Positions 1 to 8,498 of a stretch of 48,022 nt of DNA are shown here, piece by piece. The stretch lies in the NCBI GenBank assembly GCA_946490195.1, contig CAMLWN010000004.1, positions 1 through 48,022 on the forward strand, given 5' to 3'. This DNA is from an uncultured Mycoplasmatota bacterium (GTDB taxonomy: Bacteria; Bacillota_I; Bacilli_A; RF39; UBA660). The notes beneath the pieces were generated by a model. It made no database searches. It saw only the letters and a list, made by a program, of their open reading frames with translations, and had not been told where the DNA came from. The translations under genes and the position numbers were made by a program. Numbering within the stretch: the stretch's first letter is position 1; every line of letters begins with the position of its first letter.

Positions 1-21
1 CAAAGTTTTTTACAGACTCTG

Positions 22-52
22 TGTTACAAATCTTTGGCTGTGAATTGTAACA
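22..52. repeat. 8-bp inverted repeat downstream of the M23 gene
   Basis: TGTTACAA at 22-29 is mirrored exactly by TTGTAACA at 45-52 with a 15-nt loop. It lies just beyond the stop of the M23 gene and could be a weak terminator or mRNA 3' structure, but no U-tract follows it in the minus direction, so the role is open. Confidence 0.35.
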
Positions 53-65
53 AAAAAAGAAGAAA

Positions 66-842
66 CTATTTAATTTCAATCGCATCAATAGCTCTTCCAT
101 AAATCCCAGCATAACCCTGATTGGTATCATCTACTTTACTTACCCAAGGAAGCCAAGTTCCATTTTTTAAATGTACACGGTAAGTAGCGTTCTCTATTTG
201 TACTCCATCAATATCATTTCCCAAATTTCCAGCATAATCATTTCGATTTTCTACCCAAGGAAGCCAATAACCTTTTTTCATGTCATGCACACGCATTCGA
301 TATTGATCAGCATAAATGCCTCCAATAGGATTTCCAAAATTTCCAGCATATTCACCTGATGCAACCGCGACATTTGGAAGCCAATATTTTTTCACATTAT
401 CATAAGCTTGATAGAAAATATTTCGGTCATCATTTGGCAAATCAGCATCTAAATAAGGCTCTGGATCAATACGAACATCATAAGTATTTCGAACTTCAAA
501 ATGAAGATGTACCCCGTACGCATTTCCAGTATCTCCCATATATCCAATTTGCTGTCCTTCTTGAACCATATCTCCTTTTTTTACATAAACATCCTTTAAA
601 TGAGCATATAAAGTATAATACCCATCTCCATGTTTTAGTTTAACAAAATTTCCATAACTTGCATTTCCAGTAGAACCAGGATTGTTTTTTTGTCCAGTTT
701 GAACCATAATAACTGTTCCAGCACTATGAGCGATTATAGCATCTTGTTGATACCATTTTTTAACTACATCTACTGCTTCATGAACATTTTTACGATAACC
801 ATTCGTAATCTGATTCTCACCTTCATATAATATTCGACTCAT
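66..842 (-). CDS. M23-family (LytM) peptidoglycan endopeptidase with C-terminal W-P-W repeats, endolysin-like
   Basis: A 258-residue zinc metallopeptidase that would cut peptide cross-links of peptidoglycan. The M23 core occupies about residues 10-130: H21 and D25 (NVHEAVDV), YAHL in the middle and the HLHFEV metal-ligand motif are all present. Residues about 150-258 hold three imperfect repeats of about 35 residues built on WLPWV...YAG..G..IDG, resembling the wall-binding repeats of clostridial and phage lysins. There is no signal peptide: the catalytic domain starts almost at the N terminus. The start is set by AAAGGAG placed 6 nt before ATG. It is monocistronic, 90 bp from rpoZ. Lack of an export signal suggests lysin use (holin-dependent or released on lysis) or a non-classical route. 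The enzyme class is secure; the phage origin is inference. Confidence 0.85.
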   Translation of the reverse strand: MSRILYEGENQITNGYRKNVHEAVDVVKKWYQQDAIIAHSAGTVIMVQTGQKNNPGSTGNASYGNFVKLKHGDGYYTLYAHLKDVYVKKGDMVQEGQQIGYMGDTGNAYGVHLHFEVRNTYDVRIDPEPYLDADLPNDDRNIFYQAYDNVKKYWLPNVAVASGEYAGNFGNPIGGIYADQYRMRVHDMKKGYWLPWVENRNDYAGNLGNDIDGVQIENATYRVHLKNGTWLPWVSKVDDTNQGYAGIYGRAIDAIEIK

Positions 843-932
843 AAAATACTCCTTTCATGAGTAATTTATGAATTTTACAAATTTTTGCTTGTTTTTTTAT
901 CACAAAAAATTTTTTTTTGCATAAGAAAAGAC

Positions 933-1142
933 TTATTCTTTATCATGCGTGATAACTTTAATAAGTCCATTATCTAATTCTTCTAAAGCTCTACCAATTG
1001 TTCGTTTATTCTTATACTCATTCTCTGCCATTTGAAAATGATGATTTTCTAGCATTTGTTTACTTCTTATAGAAGCCACATGAACAAGTTTATACTTTGA
1101 ATCAACGACTTTTAACAATTTGTCAATAGAAGGGTATAGCAT
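933..1142 (-). CDS. rpoZ: RNA polymerase omega subunit
   Basis: A 69-residue omega subunit, which helps fold and hold beta' in RNA polymerase. The N-terminal block LYPSIDKLL, the DSKYKLVHVASIRSKQM segment and the following KNKRTIGRALEEL match the rpoZ family. I start it at the ATG at 1142 rather than the in-frame GTG nine bases upstream, because AAGGA lies about 9 nt before the ATG but abuts the GTG. It is a single gene here, whereas in Bacillus rpoZ follows gmk. Confidence 0.9.
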   Translation of the reverse strand: MLYPSIDKLLKVVDSKYKLVHVASIRSKQMLENHHFQMAENEYKNKRTIGRALEELDNGLIKVITHDKE

Positions 1143-1228
1143 AGATATCACGTCCTTACACTAATATCATACGATATTCTTATATATTCATACAACAAAT
1201 ATTCACTTTTTTTGACGCGCTTTTTACA

Positions 1229-3088
1229 TTACATGACTAAAGTACGTAAAGCGCGCAAAATTAAAACCATACTCCATGTATCTTGTGTACAATAGGTAAT
1301 CAATGCTTGATAATTTTTATCAAATTCTTCTTTACTCATTCGATTGTAATTCGCATACACAATAATTGCTTCTGTTCCATTTTTCACATCCAAATCTTTA
1401 TAGGATAAAGATGAAAAAACTGGTAATGTCTTTTTAATAGAAAAAGAACCACTTAATCTTTCATCATAAAAATTAAACGTTTCTAAATCCTTCTCTTTAA
1501 ATCCTTTCTCTTGATAAAATTCTTTACGATTATTAATAATCCAAAGTAAATCGATACTTCGGTTATACAAATGCAGTAAATCTTCTTGATATTCTGGAAA
1601 AATAGAAGCAAGTTCCTTAATTCTTCCTTTTTCAAAAGCAACATTCTGGGCAAACAAAGTTCCTTTATGAACATCAACATGTTCAAGTAAGCATTTAATG
1701 AGTTCTTCCCTTTCATCATTCATTGTCTTAGCTAAAAAAACAACATGATCCTTTTCTATATCACATACACCAGGTTTCGTTTCAATATGCAAACTAAATT
1801 CAAATGGACTTTGTGTATATGGGTGTTCTCCTCTAAATCTTGGAAGTGGACAAGGAAAAGTTTCAAAATCCAAATGATAAATCGGATATTCTAAAGAATC
1901 TAAGGCAGCTTTAATTTTCTCTTTATTTACATACTGTGTATGATTTTGATAACACTCTCTTTGAATTTTATGATTCTCTTTAGTAATCCATTTTTCATCA
2001 ATATCTAACATATCATAATACCCAGCATTAATAAGCTCTAGTCCTTTAAGTCGTTTGCCATCTTCAAAAACAAAGCCAAATCCATTATTTACATAATTCA
2101 AAACACTATTGGTAACAGGAATATCTTTACCACATACTGTTTTGAAAAATTTACATCCATTGACCTTTTTATATCCGCATGCACTACCAAGAGGACACAC
2201 GATATCCTGAGGGTTTTGTAACCTATCAATAAGCTCATCTAAAGAATTTTGAATATCCTTCTGTAATTCTTGAGTAAGTTGGTCTGCATGAAAAAAAGTA
2301 ATAAGTTCCTCACCTTTTTCATCCTTCTCATACAAAGGTTTACCATCAACATACTTTCCAGAAAAAGTATAAGCATCATTTAATACGCCTAGGTAATAAT
2401 GAACAGAAATTTCCTTCTTTTGTTCTTTAAAAGCATTTTCAATAACAAATCTTTGAAAAGCTAAATCCCAAAAATATTGTCCAAGACCAAATCGATCTTT
2501 TAATTTAGCTTTTTCACGTTCATAATTTTTTAAAGGCATTTCACTTTCTATATCCATACCGAGTTCATCTTTAAGAAAATATATATTTCCTCTTTTTTTA
2601 AAAATCGAATGTTTCCATTTTTTAGGATATCCAGAACTTAATTCCAAGTATTTTTTAGAAGTTGTAGCCTTTATTTCAATAATATTAATTTCTTTTTTAT
2701 TTTCATTATAAATATCAACATAACAAAGAAGAGGTACACCATGATAAAGAAAAGAAAAAGATTTTTGATTCATAGTATCCTCACTATACAATGTTGTCCC
2801 TTCAAAAAGCTTGCAAACAAGTCTTCCAGCTTCTAACTCTACATCTTTATAATACTCTAACATGGCTTCTAATTTTTTATCTACTTCAAAAGTTTTATCA
2901 ATCAAATTTCCTTCATCATCTACTTCAATCATCGCATCCATTAATTCTTTTAACTTAGACCTTTTTTCTTCTTCAAAATATTCTTTTGCTGAGCAAACTT
3001 CTTCTAAAGCATTTTCTTTTACTTTTTCTAAAAAAATATACCGAGGACATCTGGTATATTCTAAAAATTTAGTTTTGGTAAGTGCCAT
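1229..3088 (-). CDS. DUF2779 protein: PD-(D/E)XK-like nuclease plus DEDD-like exonuclease domain
   Basis: A 619-residue member of the DUF2779 family. The N-terminal part looks like a Cas4/RecB-type PD-(D/E)XK nuclease: C14 (RCPRY), an IIEIKA motif near residue 135, and a cysteine cluster near residues 297-318 (CPLGSACGY...GCKFF..VC) that could hold an iron-sulfur cluster. The C-terminal half carries HLDFETFP near residue 400 and a late YCTQDTWSMV, typical of DEDD 3'-5' exonuclease folds. The ATG overlaps the stop of the upstream pilin-like gene (TAATG), so the two are translationally coupled. Function is unknown; a DNA repair or processing role is inferred from the nuclease motifs. No CRISPR array or cas gene is nearby. 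Confidence 0.75.
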   Translation of the reverse strand: MALTKTKFLEYTRCPRYIFLEKVKENALEEVCSAKEYFEEEKRSKLKELMDAMIEVDDEGNLIDKTFEVDKKLEAMLEYYKDVELEAGRLVCKLFEGTTLYSEDTMNQKSFSFLYHGVPLLCYVDIYNENKKEINIIEIKATTSKKYLELSSGYPKKWKHSIFKKRGNIYFLKDELGMDIESEMPLKNYEREKAKLKDRFGLGQYFWDLAFQRFVIENAFKEQKKEISVHYYLGVLNDAYTFSGKYVDGKPLYEKDEKGEELITFFHADQLTQELQKDIQNSLDELIDRLQNPQDIVCPLGSACGYKKVNGCKFFKTVCGKDIPVTNSVLNYVNNGFGFVFEDGKRLKGLELINAGYYDMLDIDEKWITKENHKIQRECYQNHTQYVNKEKIKAALDSLEYPIYHLDFETFPCPLPRFRGEHPYTQSPFEFSLHIETKPGVCDIEKDHVVFLAKTMNDEREELIKCLLEHVDVHKGTLFAQNVAFEKGRIKELASIFPEYQEDLLHLYNRSIDLLWIINNRKEFYQEKGFKEKDLETFNFYDERLSGSFSIKKTLPVFSSLSYKDLDVKNGTEAIIVYANYNRMSKEEFDKNYQALITYCTQDTWSMVLILRALRTLVM

Positions 3089-3429
3089 TATTCTACAATC
3101 TCCACAGTATATTCATCAGAGCCTTCTGGATGCGTTACTTTAAAACGAACAGTATTATATCCAAGTTCTTCTACATCAACCAAAAAATGATTTTCTACTA
3201 AATCGCTTCCAAAAAAGTAAGTCTCAGCTTCTTGAAATTTATCTTTATGTAAAGAAACATAAGCCTCTGCTGCTGTTTGTAAACTATTATTTCTCATCTG
3301 AGCAAGTTCTTCTTCGTTATCAACTTGCTGATAAGCAAAACTTACTCTCGTAATAGCAAAAGTAAAAACAATTCCTAAAATAGCAAATAAAATAATCAAT
3401 TCTTTAACTGCATAACCTTTTTGATTCAT
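3088..3429 (-). CDS. type IV pilin-like (pseudopilin) membrane protein
   Basis: 113 residues. The N terminus KGYAVKE followed by a 20-residue hydrophobic helix is a class III prepilin signal: cleavage after G5 would leave Y+1 and the conserved E+5 (E10). The remainder is a small, acidic, soluble domain I cannot assign. A promoter with extended -10 TGGTATACT lies at 3460-3467, about 35 bp upstream of the start. Its stop codon shares a base with the DUF2779 start. Pseudopilins normally act with a prepilin peptidase and assembly ATPase, neither of which is in this window. Confidence 0.65.
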   Translation of the reverse strand: MNQKGYAVKELIILFAILGIVFTFAITRVSFAYQQVDNEEELAQMRNNSLQTAAEAYVSLHKDKFQEAETYFFGSDLVENHFLVDVEELGYNTVRFKVTHPEGSDEYTVEIVE

Positions 3430-3476
3430 CTGACTACACCTATCCTTAAATCTATAAAAAGTATACCATAAATAAA

Positions 3477-3511
3477 GAAAAAAAAGAAGACTTTACCGTA
3501 AAGAAATCTTC
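3477..3511 (-). terminator. rho-independent terminator of the 172-residue orphan gene
   Basis: The hairpin has arms GAAGA/TCTTC and CTTTA/TAAAG and is followed in the minus direction by eight Ts. It overlaps the last codons of the gene at 3493. Confidence 0.7.
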
Positions 3512-4011
3512 TCACTTTTAAGAGGACGAAATGAAGAAGATGCTTGCAAAATACGACTGATATTTTCTGGCATAGATAAAGCATCTTTATAAATAGCATA
3601 ACTGTTTACTTTTCGAAATTTTTTCAAATCTAAAAGAGTAACTTTCTTATGATATAAGCGGATTCTTCTTAATAGCAAAAAATATTTTTCAATCAGCTTT
3701 ATATCTTCTTTAGTTAAATAATTTGAAAACCCACATAATGCCAAATAATCATCTATACTACATGCTCGATTCACTATAAAAGAAGTCGTAAAACAAGCTT
3801 CATCATTACTAAAATTCAAAATAGGATATAAAGATACATGAGAATTTAATAAATCAACACCCAATAAATTTTGACTCGGTTGAAACAAAATATTCCGAGT
3901 TTCCCCAACAAAAGGTAAATTTATCAAACCATTTGAATTTCGAACCAAATAAGAATTTTTATGAACTTGTCCTATATATAAACTATCACGTAAAAACTTT
4001 TTTTCTTTCAT
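3493..4011 (-). CDS. uncharacterised 172-residue protein
   Basis: I do not recognise this protein. It has no signal peptide or membrane segment. The N-terminal half is beta-rich (SLYIGQVHKNSYLVRNSNGLI) and the C-terminal half is basic and helical. AAAGGA lies 9 nt before ATG, supporting the start. It follows the greA terminator by about 20 bp, so it depends on read-through or on a promoter I could not see, and it ends in its own terminator. It may be lineage-specific. Confidence 0.55.
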   Translation of the reverse strand: MKEKKFLRDSLYIGQVHKNSYLVRNSNGLINLPFVGETRNILFQPSQNLLGVDLLNSHVSLYPILNFSNDEACFTTSFIVNRACSIDDYLALCGFSNYLTKEDIKLIEKYFLLLRRIRLYHKKVTLLDLKKFRKVNSYAIYKDALSMPENISRILQASSSFRPLKSEKISLR

Positions 4012-4028
4012 TCAACCAATTCCTTTCC

Positions 4029-4055
4029 AAAAAAAATAACGCGAATGGCGCGTTA
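4029..4055 (-). terminator. terminator of the ireB-greA operon
   Basis: A perfect 7-bp stem TAACGCG/CGCGTTA with loop CCATT is followed by eight Ts in the minus direction. The greA stop codon is part of the stem. Confidence 0.85.
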
Positions 4056-4514
4056 CTTTACATCTTTTAATAAAATGGTATAAAAGCCATTTGGACTTGA
4101 TACTTCTAACTCTTCACCTTTTTTATGACCAATGACTGCTTTACCAATTGGACTTTCATTTGAAATTTTATTTTCTAATGGATCAGCTTCCATTGAACCA
4201 ACGATCTTAAATTCTTCAACATCGTCATCATCATATTCAATAACAACAGTAGAACCTATAGAAGCTACACCTTCACCTTGAGATTCAGCAATTCTACTAT
4301 GCTCTAATTTATACTCCAATTCCTTTATTCTTGCTTCTACTTGAGCTTGCTCATCTCGAGCAGAATCGTAATCAGCATTTTCAGATAAATCTCCTTGTGC
4401 ACGAGCATCTTTTAAATCTTTTATCACACGTGGTCGAACCACTGTCTTAAGCTCATTAAGTTCAGTTTCTAATTCTAAATATCCTTCAGGAGTTAAAATT
4501 ATTTCATCTTTCAT
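4053..4514 (-). CDS. greA: transcription elongation factor GreA
   Basis: 153 residues from the preferred start. GreA binds the RNA polymerase secondary channel and stimulates cleavage of backtracked transcripts. The N-terminal coiled coil (about residues 1-75) ends in the conserved tip region DLSENADYDSARDEQ with the acidic residues that act at the active site. The C-terminal FKBP-like part holds the family motifs SIGSTVV, NKISNESPIGKAVIGHKKG and GFYTILL. I choose the ATG at 4514 over the GTG at 4523 because AAAGGA lies about 11 nt before the ATG and only about 2 nt before the GTG. It is the last gene of the operon, as in Bacillus, where greA follows yrrO (with udk between them). Confidence 0.95.
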   Translation of the reverse strand: MKDEIILTPEGYLELETELNELKTVVRPRVIKDLKDARAQGDLSENADYDSARDEQAQVEARIKELEYKLEHSRIAESQGEGVASIGSTVVIEYDDDDVEEFKIVGSMEADPLENKISNESPIGKAVIGHKKGEELEVSSPNGFYTILLKDVK

Positions 4515-4552
4515 TTTTATCACTTTCCTTTTTCACATTCCAAAACATATTA

Positions 4553-5743
4553 CTATAAATCCCTATCTTTGTCAAATAATTTTACACGCATAATGTCAAA
4601 TTTTTCTAAAGGGACTTCCATTGGTAAATAAACAATCATATTTGGATGATTCGCTACTTCAATACTTTCACCCAAATCATTTTCTATTTTATGAACTTCA
4701 TAAGAAAAAGTTTCCATATTCGGTCCAAAAAATTCTACAACATCTCCAACTTTAAAATAATTTCGCTGTTCAAGTTTCACTTTTTTCTCATCCGGATTAT
4801 AATCCAAAACAAGCCCTAAAAAATCTTGATTAGATACTTCTTCTCTTCCTAAAAAATATTGTTCTTGTTCAGTTGGAAATTTATGAAAAAATTGAGGAGT
4901 ACTTTCTCTATTTGCTACTCGATTTAAAACTTTCAAATAATAATTTTTTTCTTCACTGGTTAAAGAATTTTGAAGAATTTTATCAATAATCTTTCGATAA
5001 GTTAAAATAACTGTTGCAATATAATAGATGCCGCGCATTCTTCCTTCAACTTTAAAAGAATTGACTCCAATATGCATCATTTCTTCAATAAATTCAATCA
5101 TATTTAAATCCTTACTTGTCATACTAAAAGAAGGACTATCATCTGTATCAAAAGTAAACCGGCATACCTGAGCACATCCCCCACGATTCGCATCTCGATT
5201 CGTGACTACATTAGATAAAACACAACGACCTGAAAAAGAAGTACACATAGCACCATGAACGAAGCACTCTAAATCTAATCCTGTTTTTTCTTTAATTTTT
5301 TTTATATCATTCGCACTCGCTTCTCTAGCAAGAACAATTCTTTTTACTCCTCTTTTTTTATAAAATAAAGCAGCACTCTCATTCAACACACTTGCTTGAG
5401 TAGACAAGTGAACTTCTAAAGATAAATGAAATTCAGTAGCTAACTGAACTACATATAAATCACTAACAATAATGGCATCTACACCAATTTTGTCTAATTC
5501 TTTTAAATATTTTTCTAACCCCAAAACATCTTCTTCATGAAAAATAATATTCACAGTTACATAAACTTTTTTTCCTAAAGAATGAGCATAATTCACACCT
5601 TCGCGTAAATCTTCTAAAGAAAAATTTTTAGCATTAGCTCGAAGACTATAATTTTGACCTCCAACATAAACAGCATCTGCTCCATAAAGTAAAGCAAATT
5701 TTAATTTTTCTAAATCTCCTGCTGGAGCAAGTAATTCAATCAT
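4553..5743 (-). CDS. U32 family protein, tRNA 5-hydroxyuridine synthesis (TrhP2/YrrO type)
   Basis: 396 residues. U32 TrhP proteins are needed to make 5-hydroxyuridine at wobble U34, using prephenate and probably an iron-sulfur centre. The family hallmarks are present: LLAPAGDLEKLKFALLYGADAVYVGG at the N terminus and the signature ECFVHGAMC..FSGRCVLS with downstream C residues (GGCAQVCRF) around residues 160-195. A C-terminal beta-barrel region (about 310-396) follows. The start is decided by GGAGG 7 nt upstream; its ATG overlaps the stop of the preceding gene as TAATG. It lies between a second U32 gene and greA, the same order as yrrN-yrrO in Bacillus. Confidence 0.88.
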   Translation of the reverse strand: MIELLAPAGDLEKLKFALLYGADAVYVGGQNYSLRANAKNFSLEDLREGVNYAHSLGKKVYVTVNIIFHEEDVLGLEKYLKELDKIGVDAIIVSDLYVVQLATEFHLSLEVHLSTQASVLNESAALFYKKRGVKRIVLAREASANDIKKIKEKTGLDLECFVHGAMCTSFSGRCVLSNVVTNRDANRGGCAQVCRFTFDTDDSPSFSMTSKDLNMIEFIEEMMHIGVNSFKVEGRMRGIYYIATVILTYRKIIDKILQNSLTSEEKNYYLKVLNRVANRESTPQFFHKFPTEQEQYFLGREEVSNQDFLGLVLDYNPDEKKVKLEQRNYFKVGDVVEFFGPNMETFSYEVHKIENDLGESIEVANHPNMIVYLPMEVPLEKFDIMRVKLFDKDRDL

Positions 5744-6534
5744 TAGACACCTCCTTTAGGCGGTAACCGATAAATAGTTTTTCGATATAAAAAACCATCT
5801 GTTGTATTAGGATAATCCTTTCCTTTCAAAAAATCTTCCATAAAAGCTTTAATCGAAGAAACATTTTCTAAATGAAGGTCAATAAGAAAATAAGAAACAT
5901 CTTTTTCTAACAATTCTCTACCATCAAAAACACATGTATCATAAAACATGGTTCCAAACTCATCTTCCACAACTAAAAACTCTTTTTTACTTACCTTTTC
6001 TTTTATAATCCTTTGCTTTTTATCTTCTAAAGAAAAATGCTTACGATAATTTGTAAGTAAAGTTCTTCTTGAATACATGTAAGGCAAATGTCCAAAAATG
6101 TTTAATCCAACCTTTTTTGTAACATGTTCTAAAATTTCATCAATTTCTTCTTTAGTAATATCATTAGAAAGAATAACCGTATCTACATCACGAAGCAAAC
6201 TATTTGCTGTATAAGAACTACAGACTCCATGAGTTCCATAAAAAATAGTTTCTACTGCAATAGAATTTTCTTTTAAAACATTTAAAATTCCTAAATCTTC
6301 AAAAACAATTCCTCTGACTTTTTTAGAAAAAAGAGGAAGAAGTTTAGTAAATTCCTCAATTCCTTTTGAATCAAGCAATCGATTGACATAAACATAAGAA
6401 TAATCTGGAATACTTTCTAAAGAAAATGTTCGTTCCATTCCAACACAAAAACCTTGTAAAGGAAAAAGAAAGTCACAATCTGAAACTTTCTCTAAAGCAA
6501 ACTTACCTGGAATAATCAAAAATTTATTTTTCAT
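5743..6534 (-). CDS. divergent U32-like protein at the TrhP1/YrrN position
   Basis: 263 residues from the chosen ATG. By position between trmR and the second U32 gene it corresponds to Bacillus yrrN (trhP1). It is very divergent: it keeps a barrel-like pattern and a U32-like segment GLNIFGHLPYMYSRRTLLTN but lacks the cysteine-rich signature of its neighbour. It therefore may act as a non-catalytic partner. It overlaps the end of trmR by 11 bases and has no clear SD, implying translational coupling; an in-frame GTG at 6546 is a possible alternative start. Assignment rests mostly on synteny. Confidence 0.6.
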   Translation of the reverse strand: MKNKFLIIPGKFALEKVSDCDFLFPLQGFCVGMERTFSLESIPDYSYVYVNRLLDSKGIEEFTKLLPLFSKKVRGIVFEDLGILNVLKENSIAVETIFYGTHGVCSSYTANSLLRDVDTVILSNDITKEEIDEILEHVTKKVGLNIFGHLPYMYSRRTLLTNYRKHFSLEDKKQRIIKEKVSKKEFLVVEDEFGTMFYDTCVFDGRELLEKDVSYFLIDLHLENVSSIKAFMEDFLKGKDYPNTTDGFLYRKTIYRLPPKGGV

Positions 6535-7120
6535 TTTTACGCACACTCACAGATAACCCATCACCAATATCATAAAAATGAGTTTCAAATTCTTCATTAG
6601 ATTTCAAAAATTCTACATAATTCTCAATCTTTGTTACTAATTGTCGTAAATTTTTACTTTCAATGGTATCAGATTTTCCAACATAACCATGAAATTTTAA
6701 ATTATCCGTTATGATTGCGCCACCTGGGGCTAAAAAATATTTATATTTTTCGAAAAAATTCTTATATTGACCCTTTGCAGCATCAATAAAAATTAAATCA
6801 AACTGTGTTCCTTCTGCTAAATTAAGTTCTAATGCATCTTGAAAAACAACATTTACTTTTTGCTCAAATGAGCATTTTTTAACATTTTTTAAACACTCCA
6901 TATAATTTGTCTCATCACGTTCAATTGTAGTCACTTTTACATCTGGACTACTTGAAGCCATTAAAATTGCAGAATAACCAATAGCACTTCCAATTTCTAA
7001 GACGCTTTTTACATTATTGGCTTTAATAAATTTCATTAAAAATGCAATTCCATCTTTTTCCATAATTGGAATATTTTTTTCTTTAGCATATTCTTCCATT
7101 TCAATAATCAAATTTTTCAT
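6524..7120 (-). CDS. trmR: tRNA 5-hydroxyuridine methyltransferase (class I SAM O-methyltransferase)
   Basis: 198 residues. TrmR methylates 5-hydroxyuridine at tRNA position 34 to 5-methoxyuridine, extending wobble decoding. The SAM-binding motif VLEIGSAIGYSAILMA, the acidic motif TIERDE and FDLIFIDAAKGQYKNFFEKY with metal-binding D/N residues (TDNL) match the YrrM/catechol-O-methyltransferase-like family. I start at ATG 7120, with AAAGAG about 8 nt upstream; an in-frame GTG lies 9 bases earlier. It sits directly upstream of the two U32 genes that would make its substrate. Confidence 0.88.
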   Translation of the reverse strand: MKNLIIEMEEYAKEKNIPIMEKDGIAFLMKFIKANNVKSVLEIGSAIGYSAILMASSSPDVKVTTIERDETNYMECLKNVKKCSFEQKVNVVFQDALELNLAEGTQFDLIFIDAAKGQYKNFFEKYKYFLAPGGAIITDNLKFHGYVGKSDTIESKNLRQLVTKIENYVEFLKSNEEFETHFYDIGDGLSVSVRKNEK

Positions 7121-7138
7121 GAACTTCACTCTTTCTAT

Positions 7139-8209
7139 TTAATTTGCTGCACAACTATTACTTAATTCTATATTTTTTTGATAAAATTCTTCACTAGTAG
7201 TTTGAAAAAATACTTCACCAGTGCAAACATTTGCAACAAAATAATAATAATGGGTATCACTAGGGCTTAAAGTAGCCGCGATACTTATAATACTTGGATT
7301 ACAAATTGGTCCAATAGGTAGTTTACCATTCATCGAGCCATCTGTCAAACGAGTGTTATATGGATTAGAATCATTAAGCTCATTCCAAGTTAATTCATCT
7401 ACCCCAATTTCTTTATGTGCTCCATAATAAGTAGTAACATCACTTCCTAATGACCAATTTTCTCGAAGACGAGTTAAAAATACTTGAGCAACAGTCTGAC
7501 GATCACTTTCACTATTTGCTTCCTTTTCTATCATAGAAGCTAAAGTTAAGATTTCATGAAAAGTATACTCACTATTCAAAATAGATTCTTTATAAGGTTC
7601 CAATTTGGTCTCTGTATGATTAAGTAAAGTTAAAATAACTTCTTTTGGGCTTGCAGTTTCCAAAAATTCATACGTATCTGGATACAAGTATCCTTCCAAA
7701 GGATAATACAACTCTTCATTCAAAATTTCATTAGTTAAAAACCAATAATCACCAGTAGAAACAAGTTCTTCTAAAAATGCTCGATCATTTGCTTGAGTCA
7801 AAAACTCTTCTGCAGTAAATTTTAAATTTTCTGACAAAACATCAGCATAATCGGTTAAACGTTTCCCTTCTACCAAGGTAACTTGCAATGAATGAATAAG
7901 TACATCTCCATCAACAAATTTCTGAATCATATCAGTTGGTTTCATGTTCGTGCTTAATTCATATTCTCCTGCTTGAATATTTCCTCCACTAAAGAACAAA
8001 TAAACTAACAAAGGATATTGACTTCGAATCAAACCAGCATTTTCTAAATTTTTCACTACATCACTTTTACTTGTACCAGGTTCAATCACAAAAGTCTTTA
8101 TTTCATTCTCATTAGAAACAGCGCCCATACCCCATACATAGAAAGCACCTAAAGAACATACTAGAACAAGCAAAATAACTAAAATAATAAGAATAATCTT
8201 TTTCTTCAT
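7139..8209 (-). CDS. mltG: endolytic murein transglycosylase MltG (YceG)
   Basis: 356 residues from the MKKKIIL start. MltG is an inner-membrane lytic transglycosylase that cuts nascent glycan strands and sets their length. It has an N-terminal membrane anchor (about residues 2-26), a LysM-like stretch with EPGTSKSDVVKNLENAGLI, and the catalytic domain with LASMIEKEA (catalytic Glu), DVTTYYGAH, NPYNTRLTDG and LPIGPICNPS. An upstream in-frame ATG at 8224 is an alternative start; both overlap or abut the DUF1292 stop. It sits between a DUF1292 gene and trmR as in Bacillus (yrzB-yrrL-yrrM). It is a partner of the PBP1-type synthase at 25135. Confidence 0.93.
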   Translation of the reverse strand: MKKKIILIILVILLVLVCSLGAFYVWGMGAVSNENEIKTFVIEPGTSKSDVVKNLENAGLIRSQYPLLVYLFFSGGNIQAGEYELSTNMKPTDMIQKFVDGDVLIHSLQVTLVEGKRLTDYADVLSENLKFTAEEFLTQANDRAFLEELVSTGDYWFLTNEILNEELYYPLEGYLYPDTYEFLETASPKEVILTLLNHTETKLEPYKESILNSEYTFHEILTLASMIEKEANSESDRQTVAQVFLTRLRENWSLGSDVTTYYGAHKEIGVDELTWNELNDSNPYNTRLTDGSMNGKLPIGPICNPSIISIAATLSPSDTHYYYFVANVCTGEVFFQTTSEEFYQKNIELSNSCAAN

Positions 8210-8213
8210 GAAT

Positions 8214-8498
8214 TTACTTCTCATCCTTTTCTTCTAACTTGGCCAAAATAGCTTCAACGGTATTCCATTCTTCCTCGGTCTCTAAAGGTAACAGTTCTCG
8301 GCTATTTCCATTTTTATCATAAACATTTGCATAAACTTTCAAAGCTCCAACTTCATCTTTCGTATTATCTGTATATACAATGTAATTTTTATTAGTTTCT
8401 GGAGATTCAAATGTAAACAAAATCTCACATTCTATACTATTTCCATTTTCATCTTTAACAGTAAAAACATTATTAGTTACTGGTTTTTCTTCATTCAT
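8214..8498 (-). CDS. DUF1292 family protein (YrzB-like)
   Basis: 94 residues, acidic and soluble. The block NVFTVKDENGNSIECEILFTFESPETNKNYIVYTD and the later ALKVYANVYD and TEEEW are typical of DUF1292 proteins, whose function is unknown. Its start overlaps the ruvX stop by 8 bases. The ireB-ruvX-DUF1292 trio is conserved across Bacillota. Confidence 0.85.
   Translation of the reverse strand: MNEEKPVTNNVFTVKDENGNSIECEILFTFESPETNKNYIVYTDNTKDEVGALKVYANVYDKNGNSRELLPLETEEEWNTVEAILAKLEEKDEK

Noticed and set aside
1229-3088. Cas4 and a CRISPR system
   Set aside because: Cysteines and a nuclease core are Cas4-like, but the protein is much longer with the DUF2779 C-terminal domain, and no repeat-spacer array or other cas gene is in the window.
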